Of a stretch of DNA of 64,000 bases, positions 23,301 to 38,300 are shown one piece after another. Position numbers and translations under genes: made by a program. Positions within the stretch are counted from its first letter, which is position 1, and every line of letters starts with the position of its first letter. The stretch spans positions 971,501-1,035,500 of the forward strand of contig CAMXCT020001112.1 in NCBI GenBank assembly GCA_947184155.2. The letters are read 5' to 3'. This DNA is from Cladocopium goreaui (Eukaryota > Sar > Dinophyceae > Suessiales > Symbiodiniaceae). The notes under the pieces were generated by a model. The model was given only the letters and a program-made list of their open reading frames with translations, did not search any database and was not told where the DNA came from.

Positions 23301-26300
23301 CTCATCAGTGAAGATGATGATCACGATCAGGTTGAAACGATGGCCAGCTTTCTGAAAGACATGCATGCTGAAGGTCGCTATGCCCAAATGACCGAAGTGG
23401 TGCAAAACCTCATGCAACCTGATGCCAACAAGCCCAACATGAGCGATGAAATCCTCCAAGCCGACGATGATGATTTTCCAGAAGCAATTTCCTTGCCAGA
23501 ATGCACGGTGAAGAAACTTGAGAATATGTGCAATCAACAAGCAGCTGAAGTGTCGTCACGCTCACATTGAGCATCCTGAGAGAAGCCGAGCCTGGAAGAC
23601 CAAAGCCTTTTCCACACTTCCTGGCTAGCTGCCTTGTTTGATCAGTGCGAGTATGGTGCCACAACAATCAATGATGATGGATTTCAGGAGCCAATCAAGA
23701 AATCCACACGTATCCAAACAACCAAGATGTCCATGTACAAGCTCATGAATCGCCGTTGTCAAGGTGATCACACCCACTGCCCCCTTGAAGGTTCCATGCC
23801 TGGTGGTGGTCAACGATGCCGAGAAGCTGAAAACTATGGCGTTGTTTTGGCAAAACATTTGGCGAAAGCCATCATGGATGACGAGGATCTCACTCAACAG
23901 ATCTATGCAGTTGATGATGCTGAAACTGGCACTTTGCGACAATTGGCTACGGCGCATGGATCTCATGCAGCTCGAGTTGCCCATCGTCTTCATAGAAACT
24001 TGGGCCATCCTCGAAAAGAAGTGCTTCTGAAGTTGCTTGAAGGCAAACAAGTGAGTGAGAAGGTCAGAGAAGCAATCCAATCTCTGCACTGCCCCCATTG
24101 CCAAAACTACGGCATCAAGAAGGGTGTGTTCCCTGCCTCAGTTGAGCGTGCTGAGAACTTCAACCACGTGGTTCAAGCTGATGTAATGTGGATTGAACTG
24201 GACAAGAAGAAACGTGTGGCAATTCTCTCTACGGTTGATGAATGCACTCGATACATGGCTGCCCGCATTGTGTCCGATGAAAAGTCCCCTCCACTGATCA
24301 AAGCATTGGAACGCTCCTGGATTAGGTTCCATGGTCCGATGCAACAACTCAAAGTCGATGAATATGCTGGATGGGGATCCGATGCATTTGGAACTTGGGC
24401 AGAAAACCATGACATTGAGCTCAAGATTTCTCCTGGACAAGTCCATACCAGAACGAGCGTTGTTGAGAGACGACATCAACTGCTACGGCGTGCTGTTCAA
24501 ATCTACATGGATGACAATGAGATCGCTGGAGTGGATGCCTTGCATGAAGCTCTCAATTGGGTTGTGCCCTCTCTCAACGAGCACACCTTTGTGAACGGCT
24601 TTACACCCACACAACTTGCAATGGGTCGACAGCCTGCTGTTCCTGGACTGATGTCTGAAGAGCGCACGAAGCCTCCACAGCTATCTGAAGGTCAACACCT
24701 TCAGGAGATCCTTAAGTGCCGATCTCAAGCCCAACAAGCATGTGCCAAAGCTGATGTTGATGTCCGATTGCGAAGAGCCTTGTTGCGTCAGTATCGTGGC
24801 CAAGATGAAGAACTGGTCGCTGGCGAAAGATGCCTTTATTGGCGAGAGTCAACTGATCGCTTCCACACCATCAAGTGGAAAGGTCCTGCCGTTGTCGTCG
24901 CAGTTCAACTTGACCCTGACACTGGCAATGTTGACACATACTGGCTTGCTCATGGAACAGTGCTGATTCGAGCTGGAAAACACCATGTGAAACGTTTGGT
25001 TGATGCTGCTGAAGGTCGAATGTCTTCTCCTGTGGATTTGACTTGGACGACAACCGCAAACAGCGCAAACATGGCAGTCCTCCACATCAACTTCAACTGC
25101 ATGACCCAGCTCCACCAGAATCTCCTGGACCGATTGCTGATGATGCCGCAACGGAACCTGACGTTGAGATCTTGGACAGCCCAGCTGATGCTGTGATGAG
25201 TTCCATGACGCAATCGAGCAAATGGATCTGACAAAAAAACGATCAACTTGAACGACCTCCTGACTCTCCATTTTCCTATGCACCAACAACTCCTGCCGAG
25301 ACAGTGATTGCCGACAATGATGAGCCCAACACCAACAACAATGATGCCAACACCACTGCAATTCCCCAGAATGAGATGCCGGCAGATGAAGATCTACCTC
25401 CTGTTCCAAGCGATGATTCAGAAGTTGAAGATGGTCCGAACGTGGCAGTTAACACTTTGCCTGCCAGCGATGACCAGCCAGCTGCAGCAGTTAACACTTT
25501 GCCTGCTGACAGTGGCAACACCTATTTCCAACAAAGACGCCGCAACATGGATCAAGGAGAAATGGCCTGGCTCAGAAACTTCCAACGTCAGAGAAGACCC
25601 CTGGATGAGCCAAAGAATGACTCTGAGCAGAAACGCCAAAGGATCTTCAACAGTGTCGAAGTTGGTTTCTACAGTTCCAATGGTGAGCACAACAAGTTTG
25701 CAGGTGACATGCTGCCTGATGGCTGGACCTATGATGAAGTCTCCAACTCCTTTGTCCTTGGCAAGACCCAAGACTTCTGGTCAGTTGAAGAAGGTTTCCT
25801 GGTCCGAAATCATGTCATTGCACGTGACTCCTCATGGAGACCAACTGCAGATGCCATCAAAGATGTCCCCATTAAGTTGGGAGACTTGCAAGCCCTGAAA
25901 ATCACCATGCGTGAAGGTGCCTCAACTATGATGGTTGACTCTGTAGCTGCTGCCGAGCGAAAGATCAGCAAAGATGGTTTCTTTGGAAAAACGTTTTCCA
26001 CTCACCAAAGAAGCTGCCCAAAAGCTCAAGATGCCATACATAAATCTCAAGAAGAAGATCAGTAAGTCCACTTCCGGCTCCATGGAAAACTCACCCTCTG
26101 AAGTCTGGATGGCTGCAACTCGCCCTTTGAAAAAGAAGAAGGACAAAGAGGCTGATTTGAAAGAATCCCGCATGACAGTTGAAGACCGCCTCACCTTCAT
26201 GACTGCAAAGAAGGCCGAGCTGCAATCAATTTTTGAGAATGGAGTTTGGCAACTTGAACTTGAGCCTGAGAAAGCATCAGAAAGCCGCATTTTGAAAGCG

Positions 26301-29300
26301 CGTTTTGTTCTCAAATGGGCAGATGATGGTAAAGGTGGCACAAAAGCCAAAGCTAGACTTGTGCTGCAGGGATATTCCGATCCCGACCTGCTGTCTGGTA
26401 GCCTTGAGACGAGCACTCCAACTTTGAACAGAACGTCAAGGCAAGTGCTGCTGTCCATTGGTGTTTTGAACCAATGGGAGTTTCTATGTGCCGATGTGGC
26501 TACAGCCTTTCTGCAGGGAGACCAACAAGCCCGTGAACTTTGGTGCAAACTCCCCAGAGATGCCTGCATGTTGCTGAACATCAAGCCCAACTCCTTGATG
26601 CGCCTCCTCAAGCCCATCTATGGCCAGGCAGATGCTCCAAGAGCCTGGTACCAAGTCGCGCGAAGACGACTGGAGGAAGTTGGATTCACCCAGCACAAGC
26701 TGGATGGTTGTTTGTTCAGACTGCATGATGCTGAAGGAAATTTATGTTGTTTGGTTGGATTACACGTAGATGACATGCTGATTAGTGGCAACCCTCACAA
26801 TGCTTGCTACAACACAGCCAAGAAGTTGTTGCGTGAAAAGTTCAATTTCAAACACTGGACTCACATTGATGAACGAGAAGCTTGATTTTTGTGGATGTTC
26901 GTTTGTGAAAACCTCCTATGGCTATCAACTTGGACAGCCTGACTACTTTAGCAAGATCAAGCCGATCACCATCGACCCGAAGCGTCGAGACTCTGCAATG
27001 GCCACACAAAATGAGGTTAGTGCATTACGTGCGGTGCTTGGTGCGCTTCAATGGCCTAGCACTCAAACTGCCCCTCAACTTGGTGCAACAGTTTCTCTCC
27101 TCAGTGGTCAGATTACAGCTGCTACAACTGAAGACTTGCGTGATGCAAACAAAACTCTGAAATTTTCCAAAGTGAACAACGATGTTGGACTCCAATTTCG
27201 TCCACTTGGTCAGATTTCAGATATGGTTTTGGTTGCAATGAGCGATGCCTCTTGGGGAATTCGACGTGAAGGCCACAGCCAAGGTGGTTACCTTACCATG
27301 CTTGCTCCAAAAGAAATCCTGGATGGTGAAACCACCAACTACATCATTTTGGATTGGAGAAGTTTTCGTTTACCCAGGGTGTCCCGAAGCTCTTTGAACG
27401 CTGAATCTCAAGCATGCGCAGCTGCAATGGATAGTTTGGAATACACCCGAACACTGATCCAAGGATGTCTCAATGCTGACTACACTCTGCAGTCTCCTGG
27501 CGAATGGGTGATCAGCAAAACAGCTTTAGTGGTGGATGCAAAAGCTCTGTACGATTCAATTCGTGCAGAAGTTCCTCAGCTTTCAGGTGACAAACGAACC
27601 AAGATTGAGGTGATGATTGTGAAAGAAAAGATGCAAGAGTGCCAAACACTTTTGCGATGGGTTTCAAGTGAAGAACAGTATGCTGATGGCATGACCAAGC
27701 CCTCAGCGCGTCAGTTGCTCACTGACCCCCTTAGAACTCACATGTTCAAATTGCAAGCAGATGAAGATTTCGTTGCCGCAAAGAAGAAAACACAACAGCA
27801 ACGAGAAGCAAATGCCCGCAAGTTTGCCCTCTCAAAAGCTGCTAGCAAAGTAGGTGGTTTAGCTCATTTGATTTTCATTTCTCACATCATGCCGGTCACT
27901 GGTTTTTCCTCTGATGAAGCCTCATGGTCCGACGATGCAATGCGCCTATTTGTGACCATGGTGATGTCTTTCCTCACTGGATGTTTTTGTATTTGGATGC
28001 TGCTTGGATTTCCGAAGATTTTCCAACTGGAACCAAAGCGCGTGGCCTTTCGCCTTCCCAAGCGCGACAAGAGCGTGCAGTGCGAGATTGAATATGACGA
28101 GATGTCTCACATGGCCTACCAACTACACCTTGAACAAGAAGACAAGGCGAGACTGGAAGATAGCTTCAAAAGGGAAATCGAAATACTGGAAAGCTATGCA
28201 CAGGTGATGAAAGAATATGAAAGATACAAGCGAAACAAACAAGGAGGATGCCAACAAGTTCTTAAGTGAACTCAAAACTCTCACAAAGTACGACTTCAAG
28301 ATGTTGAACAAACCCTGACGGCAAAGATTCAAGAAGTGATTGAACTGGAACGACAGATTTACCAAGTTCAAGATTCTTTGGGTCGAGCAAATCAAGCCAA
28401 TGCAAACATGCGCGAGCTCCATGACCATGAGATCGAGTTCCGCAGAGAGGTCTACGTGATCAACAAGGCAAATCGCTTCCACCTCTTCGATGACTGCAAC
28501 GTACTGATGCAAGCACGACCCATCACTATGTATGTTTGCAAAGAACGCGAAGCGCGACGAGAAAGCGAGAACGCCGAGATGGATCAATATCAGCACGGTT
28601 GGCGTGACAGATCTGGGATGATGGATGGACTGGAATAATTCCCATCCGAACGCGATGGATGGATTGGAACAGTTCCCATCCGTGACCTTTCAATACAACA
28701 GTTTGCAAAATACACTTTTTACATATGCCCGGCAGACTGGAATTTTCCTGCCGATGAATGCAATGCAATTTTTCCATGTACAACAGCTGACTGAAACTTT
28801 TCGTGCCGACAACTACTGGCGGGATAGATTCATTTACAGCTGAAAGGAAGCAATTGGTTGCAGACACTGAAGGTTTCTGTTTTTGACCGACTCTTTTCCT
28901 CCAATGTGAATTTGACGCCGTCAACTTGACATGGATGACACACACAAATCGAGAAGCCCTGGCCAGGTTGAACCATCACTCACCGCCTTCCTCTTGGCCA
29001 TATGGATCAAACTCGGCCAACAGGGCCCTTGAGCATGCCCCCGGAAAATGGTTTGTGGGACTTTGGGTGCCTGCACGTGTTTCCCCCGAAAGGACATCCA
29101 ACCTAGAGTGTGGTTTGTTCGTGGTTTGGTTGTTTCAACTGAACTCTTCATAGTAACATCATCCATGTCAGTCCCCATCTCCCATGGCCGTGTTCACAGC
29201 CACGGCACCTCCGGCACGGACCAGGTGATTTCGCCGCCCAACTCGGCCAGATCCAGATCCAAATCGTAGAAGGTGAGGTTCGCAGCCACCTGCGGTCAGT

Positions 29301-32300
29301 GACTTCCATGGAGTTCTGGGGAAATTTTTCGCACATCAAAACATTGCCCGGATTTACATTTCTGGATGTGAGTTTAACTCCACCAAATATAGGAAGAATA
29401 GGCCGAATAGGCTTCACCCCGTAAAAGTATCAAAGGATCATCTTCGTATAGAAAAAAAAACACCTCACTGATTCAGAGTAGCCTACCAAGTCATTCTAAA
29501 TTGGGGTCATGGATCATGGATGGAAGACTTGCAAGAAAGCAAGTCTAACTTTAATCGATAATCAAACATTCAACAACCAGAATCGCTTCTCCTGTCAACA
29601 ATAAGGAACACTGAAATACAAAGCTTAACCAACAATCATTACCCAAACTTGGAAACATAGCTAAAAAAGAAATCCTGGTAGAGCGCCATGCTAAACAATG
29701 GCTGAAACCACTTAACATCAACTTTGGCTGAAACAAACGGTGACCAAATGCCATCCCCGTGGATTACACAACACGTCGCTTGCGGAGCCGCCTTCGACAC
29801 ATCTGACAGGAAGAAGGCCACAGGAGTGCTTTGCTCCGCCAGCTTCGAGGCAGTGTAGACCTGAATTTGAAACATCAACTGGATCTTTCAAGACCATTCA
29901 AAAGGGATGACCCTTGCTGGTATATATAGTCTTTGATATTCCATTTATATGTTGAATAAACAATTTGGACACATATTGTTCCTGGAATTTACCTATTCTC
30001 ACTACAATTATATGGTCCATATATACCATTTACAGTAGTATAGACAATTGTTTTTTTGGTGGAAAAATAAACAATGCTGGTTCCATTGATGACAAGCAAA
30101 ATCAAGCAATGGTGTCCTGGACAAATCAACAAAAAAACGCTTCCCTAAATAGACCCCTTTCATCCCCTTTCACATGCAAGCTGGTGCCCCAGTTCGGAAT
30201 CGCGAAGTTGGTGCGTTTATAACTCCAATTTCACTATGTGGTTTATGGTAGATATATCTAGTCTATAATAGCTCCAATTTACTATGGCTCCAATTTCACT
30301 ATGGTTTATGGTAGATATATTGACATACTTACATTATACTTACTATGGTTATTAACCAACAGACATAACTGGGGGGAGCACCACCTCCAGGGTTTTCCCA
30401 AGAATTTTCAGATCCCAAAACAGCGTGGGCCCCGCACCAGTAAATGACTGAAACTCAGCAGGGGCGTCTCCGCCGGCAGCGCAGCCCTGGTGATTGGAGG
30501 TTCAGAGTAGCCCACCTCAGCTTGGGGTCAAAATGGTGCAGGGAAAACCATGGAAATCCCAGTGAAAAATGGAGGTTTCTAGCTGGGAAAATCATCGCAC
30601 TGGGGGATTTCCCAGCTATGTTGACACCGGTGGATCTAGGTGTGGCATCTTTTTGGATATCTACATTTTATATCTTTTGGTGAGTCAAAAAAATGTCCAT
30701 AGATATGTCGACAGATTCACACAGCCTAGATAGTCTAGATATGTCTAGATATGTCTAGTTTTGGACAGTCACCTACAACATGACCGTCTCAGCTCAGAAC
30801 CAAGTTGCTGCTTGACGATTCGCGCCATCTACCGAGGTGGCGAGATACACCTGGTAGTGGTGCCTCAGCATCCATGGGTCAAATTTCAACCCTAGTTTTC
30901 TTTGAAAATGAGTGATTAATACATATTAATACCATGGATATATCCCCCAAATGGCCATTTCCAGTAGGGAAGTGAGGTTTCAAACGTTCGTGACAACAAA
31001 GGAGTGACATGCGTATCTTCATATTGACAAAACACCCCAATGCACATAAAACAGCCAGAAAGAACAGAAACAAAACACGGAAAGCGCTCAGCAAAACACC
31101 AAAAACTCCACGATTTTTCGCCAAGGAACACCAAGTCCAAGCCTTCGGTGGGTTCTTCCCAGGTCGCCTCACCAGTGAGTTCCCCACGGTCCAAGTCCTG
31201 CCACTGGGTTTTGAAGGGGAACTCCCCGTTGATTGCGATATTCCGGGTGAGAATTGGTGAGAATTGGTGAGACTTTATATTCCTCAAATTTCATCAAATT
31301 GGTGAGTAGAATCCAAGAACATCCAAGAATTGGTGAGAATTGGTGAGACTTGATATTCCTAAAATTTCATCAAATTGGTGAGTAGAATCCAAGAACATCC
31401 AAGAACTACACATCAACAGGGGTGTCTCGCACTGCTCAAGATGTACCATAAACCCAAATGTTGGTCCAGTTCTGATTCAGATACCCTCTGATAAACTAAC
31501 ATACCCTCTGGTAATTTAACATAGCTATGGAAAATCACCATTTTTTATAGGAAAATCCACTATAAATGGCCATTTTCAATAGTTTTTTGTATGTTTACCA
31601 GAGGGTAAGTGTGGAAAATGGCTCATTTATAGATGATTTACCCATGAAAATGAAAAAAATCCATAAATCTGCCGCCAACTCCTGGCAGATGGCCCATTTT
31701 TTCGGTTTCTCAATGTTTTTTTATCCTCCAAAACATTGGCCATTCGAAGATAGCCTGTCAAAAAATAGATGCTTAGCTTCCAGTTGGTTCACATATTCCA
31801 ATTCTTCCCAATTCATGGCAAAAGATGAGTGAAATTTAGGTAGTTTGCAGTAACCATACCCATCCAGTTGGTTTATCTTGGAGAACATCTCCCATGAACT
31901 CCAGTTGGTTGATGCCCGGATTATCACAACCAATTTAGCAACAAGAATGCCAACGAACAAAGAAACTAGCCCGTAAAAATGTTGGATTACCCCATAATGT
32001 TCATTTCAATACTCTTCCGTTTTTTGGTGGTATTTGGAGGTCTAGGTCTAGGCATATATCATTATTATATATCATTATTACTATTATTCTTATTATGTGT
32101 CTTCTTATTTCTATTACTATTATTATCATGATTATTATCATTGTTGTTGTTGTTCTTATTATTGTTATTAGTGTTTTTTGTTGTTACTACTATTGTTATT
32201 ATTATTACTATAATAATATTACTATTACTATTATCATATTAGTACCATTATTACTATTATAATATTATTATTACTATTATTGTTATTGTTCTTATTATCA

Positions 32301-35300
32301 CCATTACTATTATTATTAGTGTTACTATTATGATTATTACTATCATTATTGTTAGTATTATATATATGTGTGTTGGTACATATTGGTCATCATGTTTTGT
32401 ATCTGGTTCAATGAGATCCCATTCACATCCGCCATGATAGTACATCCCATGAAAATCGCCGTAAATCCCCATCTTTGCAGCATTGCAATAGTTTGTTGGT
32501 CAATTTTGTTAATCTTGGTTATATATCCACTATATTCAATAGTCCCATTGTCATCCCCATAACTGGCTCCATGCTCGGCCCCAAACCTAGGAATCATTTG
32601 TTTCTATATGTTTCTATTCATATTTTCATTGTCAGAAACTAGCTAAATTTCCATGGTTTTCTCAGATGTTTCCCATTTTTTCCCCATGTTTTCCACACAT
32701 TTTCCAACAGTTCCCCCATGTTTTTCCCCCCACGGTCCAGGTCAATGAAAGTTATGCCGCTGATCGAGGCGTTGGTGTCGAGAATGGAGATGACCTAAGT
32801 CTTCCGTTATTCTCCGACGGTCGGCGCTTGTGAGGTTTTTAGTGGTTGGTTAACATACGGAAACATATTTTAATGGTTTATTGGTTTTAATGGTTGTTTA
32901 ATGGCTTATTGGGTTTTTACTGTTTTTTTTTATGGTTGGTTAATGGTTGATGATATTTGAAGATGCGTTTTTTCATGATATATATATATATATATACACA
33001 TACAATAATGGTTAGTAAGAATTGTTGGTGAAGTGTTGATCATGATAATTGATAAATTAATACATTTAATAAGTCAACTGATATAATAGTGCTTGACACC
33101 ACTGTTGGTTGATTGTTGGACAATTGTTGGTTAACCCACAATATCCTACAATGGAATATAACATATTATAACCATTGTTAATTAGCCATCAATAATAATG
33201 GGAACATGTTCAACTAAGCATGGTTACTAATTAGCAATGAGTGGGATTCATATCCAACATGGTTCGAAGTTATATGCGACATGTTCTCCACATTTTAACA
33301 GCCCAAATGCTGCCACCAAAGCTGGGAATTGGGTCCGGTAAACTAACCATTTGCTATGGAAAACAACAGCCCATGGAAATAGATGATTTATACTATCATT
33401 GTATCATTCCTGGGTGTTTTTTCCATCGTTTTTTCTATGTTTACCAGAAGAAAACCGTTGAAGTATCAAACAATGGGATTTCACCATACCAGAAACAGCT
33501 CGACTCATGATGCTCATGGCAGGGTCTATGTTAGTTGATGGTGCAAACATGGTGAGTATCAGTGGGTATCCCCATATTGTCACGTATCGAATATCGCTAC
33601 CCTCTGGTAAACTAACATAGCTATTGAACATGGCCATTTATAGTGAGTTGTCCCATTAAAAATGACGATTTTCCATAGCTATGTTAGTTTACCAGAGGGT
33701 AATCTTAGTTGCTGAAACCTGATTTTCCGATTAAATTCACAATAGACTGGGAAGTGGTCAATAAACAATGTTCTTCAGATAAGAATCCCAAACAATGTCA
33801 AGTCGGAAAACAAACAAAACAAACAATGAGAAACCCCAAGAAAGCAAGCTGGTGGTTGAGCCCCCCCTTCATATTATATAGTCAGCTGGGATCCATTTTG
33901 GTTTGTCATAGGATACCAGTGCCCGTGGAGAACCTCATTATCCCCAGTAAAATGGTCATTCTGAGGGTCTCATTTGCAGGCAAAGCCAAAAGTCATATCA
34001 AGTTGGTCATATCTCTCGTTATATGCCCATTAGAAGGTGAAATTCCTATATATATATATTACATATCTATATATATAATACATATATATTTATATATATA
34101 TATATATGTGTGTTTCAATATATTAATCATTTCCAAACAAACCCAAAAACGATATCTGGTTATATATCATATATTGGTTGGGTATATTGGGTATAGCATG
34201 TCATCCCAACACGAACCCTCCGTTGCGGTGCTGGTCATCGGTGCCTGCGGGGTGGTCTGTTCTTCCAGATCCGAAGAAGTGTAGATCAGGATGTGGGTGA
34301 AATTCTCCTGTGAGGTCTGGTGGTTCTGCCTGACATTTAACCTGGTTGGTGGTTTCAACCCCTCTGAAAAATATGAAAGTCAGTTGGGATGATGATTCCC
34401 AATATATGGAAAAATAAAAACATGTTCCAAACCACCAACCAGTAACTCTATATGGGATTTATAGGGGTTTCATAGGCGATTTATATGGGGGATTTATATG
34501 AGGGATTTACCCTCCGGTATTTCAACATGACTGGGAAATTCCCGACCTGGAGGTTTCCACATGAAAATCAACGGAGATTGTCTATTGCCAGGTTTCATGG
34601 ATGGTATTTGTTGGTCATTCACCCGATCACAGATGATTTGGGTACAAAATCAACTGTGTTTTTGTTCCCCAAACGAAGATATGATGTGGTTAAAAAAACA
34701 AAACATGATATCCACCATGTGTAGATACTGTTACAAAGGAAACAATAGAAATCCACCATGCGTAGGTGATGTTACAAGGGAAACAATAGGTTTCTTCACA
34801 ACTATGTTTGTTTTTTTGAAAGGTATACACAACATTAGACAACATGTCAAAATAATCCATGTCTGATTGTATCGTTGACTGAAATGAATGTCTCATTTTT
34901 CAGGGAAATGTCTGGCGTGAAAAAACCACCCGAAGACGTCAAGAGTGGAAGGCTGGATGGCTACTCGAAAATCCTATTACCCTCTGGTAAACTAACATAG
35001 CTATGGTATAGATGGCCCATTTATAGATGGTTTACTGGTTTACCTATTAAAAATGGTGTTTTTCTATAGCTATGTTAGTTTACCAGAGGGTAAAATATGG
35101 TAAAATGGATGATTTGGGGGACCCCCCATTTTAGGTTTCTTTAGGAAACCTCCATATAACTGTTGAGACCAGCTTCATATCCTGACCATGACCATCAACA
35201 CCACGACGAACCAAATCTACAGGTCTACCCTCAGCTCCGTATGGATCAAACTTCAGATAGTAACAAATTGTGTGCCCCGGGCCCCAGGGTTTATTGAATC

Positions 35301-38300
35301 AGCCTTGACCCATATACCCTCCAGTACTCAAACAAGACATGCTAGCGTATCCACCATTTATAGATGATGTCCCCATTAAAACCTTCATTTATAGTTGATT
35401 TTCTCGTAAACACCTGCATTCTTGATGGGATTTTTTTAGCGGCCCGCCATGTCTGATGACACCGTTGCGGCTTTACCCAGCCGCCCAACAGAACAACATC
35501 CGTATGGCTCCAGTGCAAAGTCAGCAGGTATGGAGACGTTCGAGATGTCGTTGGTGACCTCAGGTTATCAGAACTGGAGAATCTTGGGATGTTGTTGGCA
35601 TCAAGACTAAGAACCACCATTTGATGCAAATATCATCAATTTCCTAAACACTCCCGAACTACATTTAATTGATTATCGGTTTGTTCATGTTTGTTCATGT
35701 GTTTTTTTGCAGGGTCACGCTTGATCCTTTCCTGCATTTGATTGCTGAACTTGGGATGTTCAGCTGATTTCAGCCACAAAAAATAGCTGCTTGGTGGTTT
35801 CCAAGCATCAATGAATTCTGTGGTCAATTGGGGATGATCATCATGCCGCAGCTTGGAAACTACCCTCGGGATGCCACTAACAGTTTGCGAACTGGAAAAT
35901 CACCAAAATAATAGGTATAAATCAACTATAACAGTGCCATTTCGCTATGTTAAATGACCAGAGGGACTTCCCCATCACCGAAAAGCCGAGTTTTGGCAAA
36001 GGTGCATTGGCGAAAAGCCACCGCAACCAATAGTCCACCGTCGTGGTGGTGCTTGTCCTCGTCAGGAAACGACGGTTACGTTCGCTGCCTTCAGATTTCA
36101 TGGCAGCCGTAGATGACAATTTTGATAACATAAGTATAAAATGGTAGTATAAAACATAAGTATAAAATGGTGGATCTTTCCATAATTAGTTAGGTTTGAT
36201 TACCATTCCATATTTGCTGTCACTGGGATGGAATATGTCTGGCTGAAGTTCTTGATGCACTAGCTACCTGAAAATAGCTCCTATCATGGAGCCATCTATC
36301 CCAATTCGGGATGTTTCCTCGAATCCAATTCCCATCATTCCAGAATTCCAGCTATGTCTCTGCATGAAGATGGCTAAAGTTGCTTACCCTAAACCCTAAA
36401 CTACCGTGGATGTGGTTTTCCCAACCATTTATGGATCAGTTTCCCGGGAAACCATTGGTGTTCCACATCTTTTTGTAGGTCGTCACCTACCGGGTAGCCC
36501 ATAGTCGTCACCGTCACCTACCATTCCACCCATAAAGGCCGTTCGGTCGTGGTGGTGGAAGTTGTCGCAGTGCTGGTGCTGCTCAGGGAAGTTGTAGTGG
36601 TTGTTGACTGGCTTGAAGAAGTACCTGGCATGGAATTGGTTTCAGGTTTTGCTGAAGAAAGGTTGTTCAGTTTGGATGTAGCCAACAATCACCAGCAATC
36701 AACCAACAGTGGGCGGCTTTGGTTCAACGAACATGGGGAATATTCAACCAACTTCTCTCAGTGGGTTGCTAAATTTGCGACAAACATCTGACAATTTGTT
36801 TGTTGACTTTCCCTGTTTTCTGGAGAGTGGTACCCTGTGAGGGCCCATTTTTTCAGTGTTTTGTACTGTTTTTACCTTTCTGTTTGTTTGAGAACTTTGA
36901 GGTCCCAACATGATCAAGGCGGGGGAATTTTCGATCCTAACAACCGACAAGCTGGAGGTAGTGAGCGAAATACTTGTGGCACATTGCAATTTCAAAAAAG
37001 GGGTGAAATGTGCTCCAAATCGATTGGGAATGGCTGGAATAATCCCTGCACTTTGTCTGATTTGTACGGCAAATGGGATGATGTTCAAAGATCATTGGAT
37101 GGATGGACTACCCTGTTTTTGGACAAAATCCCACCAACATGCCTTTTAGACCATCTTGGACAAAGCCATCTGTTTGATGATCAGTTGATCACTTGGCTCA
37201 AGTTTTGATAGATCTCAAATTGATCCCATTGACTCATATTGTCATGGCGCGTAAGTATGTCTGTCCACCCTGTCCATCCATTTCCCATATCAAATTGTTG
37301 ATTTAAATGCATCCCATTCTGCAAAATATGGATCCATATTCTGCCTGGCTAAATGTACAATTTGTGATGGTCAACTTTACAATTCTTGACACACAGCCGC
37401 TATTAATGGGCTGCTGATCAACTTTGGATACACAAACCTCATAAGTACAGTGTGTAACAGTTGATATGTCCATGGCCATTCATGCGGTACGCAAAGCTCT
37501 CACTGATTATAACACCTCATGACTGTTGGGTTGGTGGTTTCAACCCCTCTGAAAGACATGAGTCAGTTGGGATCATTCTTCCCAATATATGGAAAGTCAT
37601 AAACTTCCATGGTTCCAAACCACCAACCAGTTCTTAAACCTCATGACTGTTGGTCAACAATCCAGTTCATTAGACAAGGATACCCTCTCAGGTTCCAGCG
37701 AGTATCCTCACCATCGAACTAAGGTGATTGATTTCCCAGCACAACAGCTTAAACTACTGTAGGTTATCTGATGAACAATGGCGGATACATATTGGGATAG
37801 TCGTAATGAACCCTGCCCACTATGGACTTATGATGGGTGTTTGCTATGATGATAGTTACTGTCTTCATATGAAAGTTAACAGTAACCCATATCAAATCAT
37901 TCAACTGCTAGTTCATCTGAAAATTACTATTACATGAATTGGGGATGTAAAACAGTTTAGCTAGATGTCCATTAAATTCATGGGGGATGACTATAATATT
38001 CATGTGTAATATGGGACAACTGGATATCTAATAGGTAACTACGGGGAAAACAACATATGCAAAATACCCCAGCTACCATACGGGTTTGTCTGACAATTGG
38101 CTACCCCCACTGTTTTCAGCCAAACCCAAAAATCATATTGTTGGGTTATTATCCATCCCACTACATTCTAGTTGTATGTCCATGACATTTCCCATTATAT
38201 ATATTGCCATTATAATGTTTGCATCCCATATGCCATTAATCATCATTATATGATATTATATATTACAATGATAAAATCACTCTATGTCCCAAGATATATC

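Larger units (their letters stand above)
21292..29152 (+). mobile_element. Ty1/copia LTR retrotransposon, near full length
   Basis: A 7.86-kb element with LTRs of 244 and 248 bp, a GTAAC target duplication and pol order protease, integrase, RT, RNase H (the copia order). The LTRs differ by four substitutions and one 4-bp insertion, about 1.6 percent, so the insertion is fairly young. It lies in an intron of the giant modular gene, in opposite orientation to that gene. No convincing polypurine tract abuts the right LTR. The bases just before it are pyrimidine-rich. Confidence 0.9.

Noticed and set aside
25043..26065. In-frame TGA at 25229 in the copia polyprotein as a third recoded stop
   Set aside because: Another frame reads EFHDAIEQMDLTKKR across the same stretch, which looks more natural, so small indels explain the region better.
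28905..29152. Solo LTR unrelated to the left copy
   Set aside because: The GTAAC target duplication matches the flank of the left LTR, and pol lies between in the same orientation.
33709..34284. 191-codon plus-strand frame
   Set aside because: Its second half comes from a TATATA microsatellite (YIYYISIYII), and it ends antisense to a D-module exon.
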